Shown piece by piece: positions 60,130 to 64,000 of a stretch of 64,000 nucleotides of DNA. This stretch comes from Artemia franciscana. Its lineage: Eukaryota > Arthropoda > Branchiopoda > Anostraca > Artemiidae. Where the stretch lies: the NCBI RefSeq assembly GCF_032884065.1, contig NW_027062617.1, forward strand, positions 248,001-312,000. The letters are read 5' to 3'. A model generated the notes under the pieces. It worked only from the letters and a program-made list of their open reading frames with translations, did no database searches and had not been told where the DNA came from. The translations under genes were made by a program, and so were the position numbers. The stretch's first letter is position 1. Each line of letters starts with the position of its first letter.

Positions 60130-60230
60130 ACGTAATTTTATCGAGGGTTCTCTGCCGGTTTGTTTAGATTATTTATTTTGAATATCTACAATTTTCTGCT
60201 ATTTTTGTGATTGTTAGTGCTTTCATTCCT

Positions 60231-60236
60231 ATTAAA
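60231..60236 (+). promoter_or_regulatory. Candidate VPS35 polyadenylation signal
   Basis: ATTAAA, about 100 nt past the stop codon, the second most common metazoan signal. It is the only hexamer of this kind close behind the gene. Confidence 0.5.
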
Positions 60237-60399
60237 CTTGTAATTCCAGAACTAATGACTTTCTTTTGGAAGGTGATTTGAATTACACTGATTTAGCGTT
60301 TTTAGTTCTGTTACAGGTGCCGAAAGGAAGGGGGGAAAGACAATGTCCCAAATAGGAAATAAAAGGAGATTAAGAAAATGGCTAAAAATAAGAAAATGG

Positions 60400-61700
60400 G
60401 GTCGAAAAAGTAATACTCCGGAGCCACATTTAGCTCTTTGGTCGCTTAAGTGCGGCTCTGGCACAAAAATCCTCAGAAGGCGCAATAATATTTTCATTAA
60501 AAAAAACTTGGTAAGAAAAAGTTGCATCTTATTTTGATAGATTAAATTCTTCTATAAATTGAGAACATATATAATTTTTTAAGTTAAAGATTTTAATAAA
60601 AAAAGCAAATATTCTGAAAACAATTAAAGAGTTTCCATTGTCTTCCAAAACCATTAAAGAAAGAACAAGTAAAATTTGTTCTAGTATAAACACACAGGGT
60701 ATCGAAGACCTGAAATTGATTTCGGCTTTATCAATAGCAGCTGACAAGTCTTTTGAAATAAATGATACCGTACAAGTTGCACTTTTTATAAGATTCATGT
60801 CTTATTTAGGCCTTAAAGAAGAACTTTTAGGATTATTACTTCTCAAAGGTTAATATTACTTCTCAGAGAAGATATCGCATGTGCTGTAATTAATTGAATG
60901 TATGAGCATCATATCCCAACGATAAAATTGCGTCGATTTCAACAGATGGGGCCAAAAGTATATCCGGCCTAAGAAAAAGGGTTTGTTTGCTATTTTGGAA
61001 AAAAAAATCTGTCACGAGATATATTTTTACAATTGTATCATTCATCAAGAAGAGTTTTGTGCGCAAACATTTCCGAAAATAAAATTTTGAATTTATGGAA
61101 TTAGTGATTACCAGTATCAACTCCATTTTAGCTGAAGCTCTTAATCATCCTCAAAAGAATTTTTATTTGAACCGAAAAGTGAGTACGCTGAATTTCTGCT
61201 TCATAACAAGGTACGTTGGTTATCAAGAGGAGATGTTTTGAAACGTTTCGCGTCCTTTCTTCCAAAAATTAACGCATTTCTCCTTGAGACGGGCGTTATA
61301 AAAAGTATAAACGGGCGTTATAAAAAGTATAACCGGCCTAAGAAAAAGGGCTCTTTGCCATTTTGGAAGAAAAAATCTGTCACGAGATATATTTTTGCAA
61401 TTTTATCATTCATCAAGAAGAGTTTCATGCGCAAACATTTCCGAAAATAAATTTTGAAATTATGGAATTAGTGATTACCAGTATCAACTCCATTTTAGCT
61501 GAAGCTCTTAATCATCGTCAAAAGAATTTTTATTTGAAGCGAAAAGTAAGTAAGCTGAATTTCTGCTTCATAACAAGGTACATTGGTTATCAAGAGGAGA
61601 TGTTTTGAAACGTTTCGCGTCCTTTTTTCCAAAAATTAACACATTTCTCCTTGAGACGGGTGTTCACTATTCAAAATTAACACAATGTTTTGGATCAGTA
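60400..61700 (+). mobile_element. hAT (ZBED-like) transposon remnant
   Basis: An AGCC...CTTAAGTGCGGCTC inverted motif (60420-60459) of the kind seen near hAT ends is followed by transposase pieces. These are DTVQVALFIRFMSYLGLKEE (60761-60820), STDGAK-like then KKG..AILEKKICHE, YNCIIHQEEFCAQTFPK, ISSINSILAEALNH-like and LLHNKVRWLSRGDVLKRFAS. These match ZBED5/SCAND3-type hAT transposases. Frames change repeatedly, so it is dead. Positions 60964-61300 and 61333-61665 are tandem copies of the same transposase segment. Confidence 0.85.
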
Positions 61701-63740
61701 AATCCAAAACTTTTATGTCATGGTAGATGTTAGGTCTTATCTAAATCAGCTGAATCGTAACTACAAGGGAAAGGAAACTTAATTTTTTCTATGTTAGAAG
61801 AAGTAATACCAATCGAAAAAAATATCGATTTTTATTCAATATTTTGAAAGGGAAACATTGTTTCGCTTTCCGAGCCTGCTGAAGCATTGCTAAGAAAATA
61901 ATTCCTCTATGGATAAACACCATTTTAAAACAATAATTTCAAATATGAGGGAAGCATTTCTCAGCAGGTTTCAGGAATTTAAAAACAGCTGAGCAGCTTT
62001 AGCATTTGTCAAAATCCTCTTAATAATACGATAACCGGGTTGAAATTTTCCCCTTTTGTAATTGACAATGGTAGCTTTGGAATACAGTTGCTGGACTTTA
62101 AAAAAATGAGACTCTAAATTTGAACGTCTTTGTTGAATTTTAAATATTTGAGAAGAAAAAATGCAATCTTAGTTCACAGTGCAAGTAGTCTACTTTGAAT
62201 GACCTGGAGAAGGAAGACATGATCAGTTCCAACGCTTGTATTAGTATTCCTGACTCTTACGATCAGCTGAAATAGCTTACTTTTGCTGTTCTTTCCCTTT
62301 TCGGTTATGCATGCATATACGAAAAATTCTTTTTCGGGCTGATTGAGGGGACCGATTTTTAGTTAAAGTGTAGTTTTCTTTTTATAGTTTATTTTTTGTT
62401 CAACGCTTTGTCGAAATTAAAACACGTTTTCTTTTTGCTTAATTTTTCGTAAATGGAAAAGCAGTGTAGTCTAAGAAATTATTTGCAGGCCTACTTATAG
62501 CCTTGTCACTGTTTTTAGGGATTACCCAAATAAAAGCTTTACAAGGTTTTCCCAGAAGCAACAGTGACCTTTTTAATATTTACATGCTCTTTTTATACGT
62601 TTCTACGAGTGCTACTATTTGTACAATTCTTGTGTTTTTACTAATGCGGTTCTTTGAACTACCCATTTTTTTGTATTTTACAGAATGACGGAGCAGATAT
62701 GGCTAGTTTTAGTTCAGACACATCTGTTGGGAATGAAAGTGGCAATATTGCTTAAAATATATAATAAATATAAATATATAATAAATATATTACTCTTTCC
62801 AAGAGTAATTAATTCGTGAAAAGCCAATAAATTAAAAACAATTTCATTGTTCATTGGGCTCTTAACAAGCCTACCCCTTTTCATAGGTTTTTATATAGCT
62901 CAACAAAATTCTTTGTGGTAGATGTGTACAGGTGAGCTCCCGGCCTCTTTAGAAAGAAAGAAACAAGCTAAAAAGCAGATCAGCTGGCTATAATAAAAAA
63001 GTATGAGTATTTTGGGAAGAAATTATGTTACCCCCCTTAAATTGAAGAAAAGATCGGGTACAAATAATATATTGGAGTTACGAAGAATTGTACATTTCTT
63101 GGTTACTTTCAAAAGAGCAACACAAGTTAGTCTATAAAAGAGCTATTTTTCCGAGCCCGCAACAATATTTAGATTTTTGCGGTATGATCTGCATAAGCTA
63201 AAGATTCTTGTATAAACGAGTATTTTTGCAGGAAAATGTTCGAAAAAATATCACATGTGAGATAACGCTTGCTAGAGGGTGTCGTTTGTTAGCCATTGAG
63301 TATCACGGGCTGGGAATTGTCATGGAACATCGCAATCTACCAATGAAATGGCAAGTTTCCACTGTTCAAATAAAACAATGGTCATTTTTTGGCTTATAAA
63401 TTTATTTTTAATTGGGAGAAGCTTGAGAAAAACCCTTAGGTGTGATAATGTGCGCCAGAGTGGTCCTGATATCCAGCCGTAGATTACTACGGAGGTAGCC
63501 ACATACAAAATCTAAGAATTGGCAGAACCTGTGGCAGAATTGGCGAAATTGGAATTATATAATCAGGAAAGAAGTGGGAAATCCGGAATTTAAGCAACCG
63601 GAGTCAGATTTAGAGTTGAAATATTTAGAGTTGGCATAGCGGGATGTGAAACCGATTGAACTGAGTCGGAAGTCAGCAGAAACGAAGGTTGAACCAATGT
63701 AACTGAGACCAGAAGTAGGGGAAGCGGAATTGGATATCAC
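61701..63740. other. Unassigned sequence downstream of VPS35 and hAT
   Basis: No domain recognised. The plus frame 63208-63399 begins beside a 'tttttgcag' acceptor-like site but its translation is not conserved to my knowledge. A tract of 'ggaagt.ggaa' style short repeats lies at 63540-63735. Confidence 0.4.
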
Positions 63741-63746
63741 TTTATT
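63741..63746 (-). promoter_or_regulatory. Polyadenylation signal for the edge gene
   Basis: AATAAA on the minus strand, about 33 nt after the stop codon of the 63779-63854 exon. The spacing supports a real 3' terminal exon. Confidence 0.5.
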
Positions 63747-63778
63747 AAAAAAAAAATATATGTATATCTAAAAATGTC

Positions 63779-63854
63779 TTAGGAATGATGAGGGGTGCCA
63801 GAGGGGCAGTAATGGTGTACGGTGGCACATTCGTTTCCAAAAGTGCAGTTAGTC
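63779..63854 (-). CDS. Candidate terminal exon of a cysteine-containing protein (partial gene)
   Basis: After an acceptor TTATTTTGTAG, the minus strand reads TNCTFGNECATVHHYCPSGT, then PHHS and TAA. Three Cys in 24 residues and the balanced codon use look coding, and an AATAAA follows closely. The upstream exons would lie beyond the right edge of the window. The family is not recognised; a secreted, disulfide-rich protein is one possibility. The longer open frame through the intron side is not thought to be real. Confidence 0.5.
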
Positions 63855-64000
63855 CTACAAAATAAACGGTTAAGATAGATCTCTATTTGGTCAAAAAGAC
63901 TGTACCACAGCAAAGCGGCGTTTTTAGCATTTTGTGGTGTAAAACAATGATTCTTGCCGAAAGAATACAAAAAAGATATTGTTTGACAATTATGTCATCC

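Noticed and set aside
63208-63399. An internal exon after the 'tttttgcag' site
   Set aside because: The frame is short, lacks a recognisable family and has no donor that leads to another exon.

Overview
This is an AT-rich animal nuclear sequence. It has GT-AG introns of 1 to 11 kb, LINE, SINE, Helitron and hAT debris, long (AT)n tracts and many fold-back repeats. Nothing in it looks prokaryotic. The protein-coding content and transposon mix suggest an arthropod. The recurrent repeat containing 'AAGGAGCAACATTAAAACTT' reminds me of brine shrimp (Artemia), but that assignment is from memory and unverified.

Two complete conserved genes can be read. (1) GLOD4 (glyoxalase domain-containing protein 4), minus strand, 42283 down to 8380. 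It has seven coding exons (84, 50, 135, 131, 159, 173 and 153 bp) that join in phase with GT-AG introns into a 294-residue protein. Most exons are too short to stand out as open reading frames; they were found by translating around the splice sites. (2) VPS35 (retromer cargo-recognition subunit), plus strand, 57736-60129. It is a full-length 797-residue protein in one uninterrupted coding exon, with a probable splice acceptor in its 5' UTR. The two genes are divergent, about 15.5 kb apart. A third, minus-strand gene seems to enter from the right edge and end with a small cysteine-containing exon at 63779-63854.

Layout. 1-8 kb: downstream flank of GLOD4, with three tandem-repeat families, a long (TA)n tract and a LINE 3' fragment. 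8.4-42.3 kb: GLOD4. Its intron 6 (11 kb) holds a damaged ~5.7-kb Helitron and a LINE. Intron 5 holds a decayed LINE. Intron 3 holds a CR1/Jockey-like LINE, a tRNA-derived SINE and a local duplication that copies the exon 3 donor. Intron 1 holds a LINE endonuclease fragment, a second SINE, another LINE and two fold-back elements. 42.3-57.7 kb: gene-free repeat field, with inverted repeats up to ~470 bp per arm, a ~210-bp MITE, a decayed LINE, a 176-bp duplication and a diverged ~270-bp tandem array interrupted by an insertion. 57.7-60.2 kb: VPS35. 60.4-61.7 kb: hAT (ZBED-like) transposase remnant with an internal duplication. 61.7-64 kb: mostly featureless until the edge exon.

The two conserved genes have unrelated housekeeping roles: a VOC-fold protein and endosomal retromer sorting. 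No pathway links them. I see no convincing new gene system. The most unusual points are the single-exon VPS35 beside a strongly intron-expanded GLOD4, the rearranged Helitron tail, and the nested fold-back elements between 45 and 51 kb.
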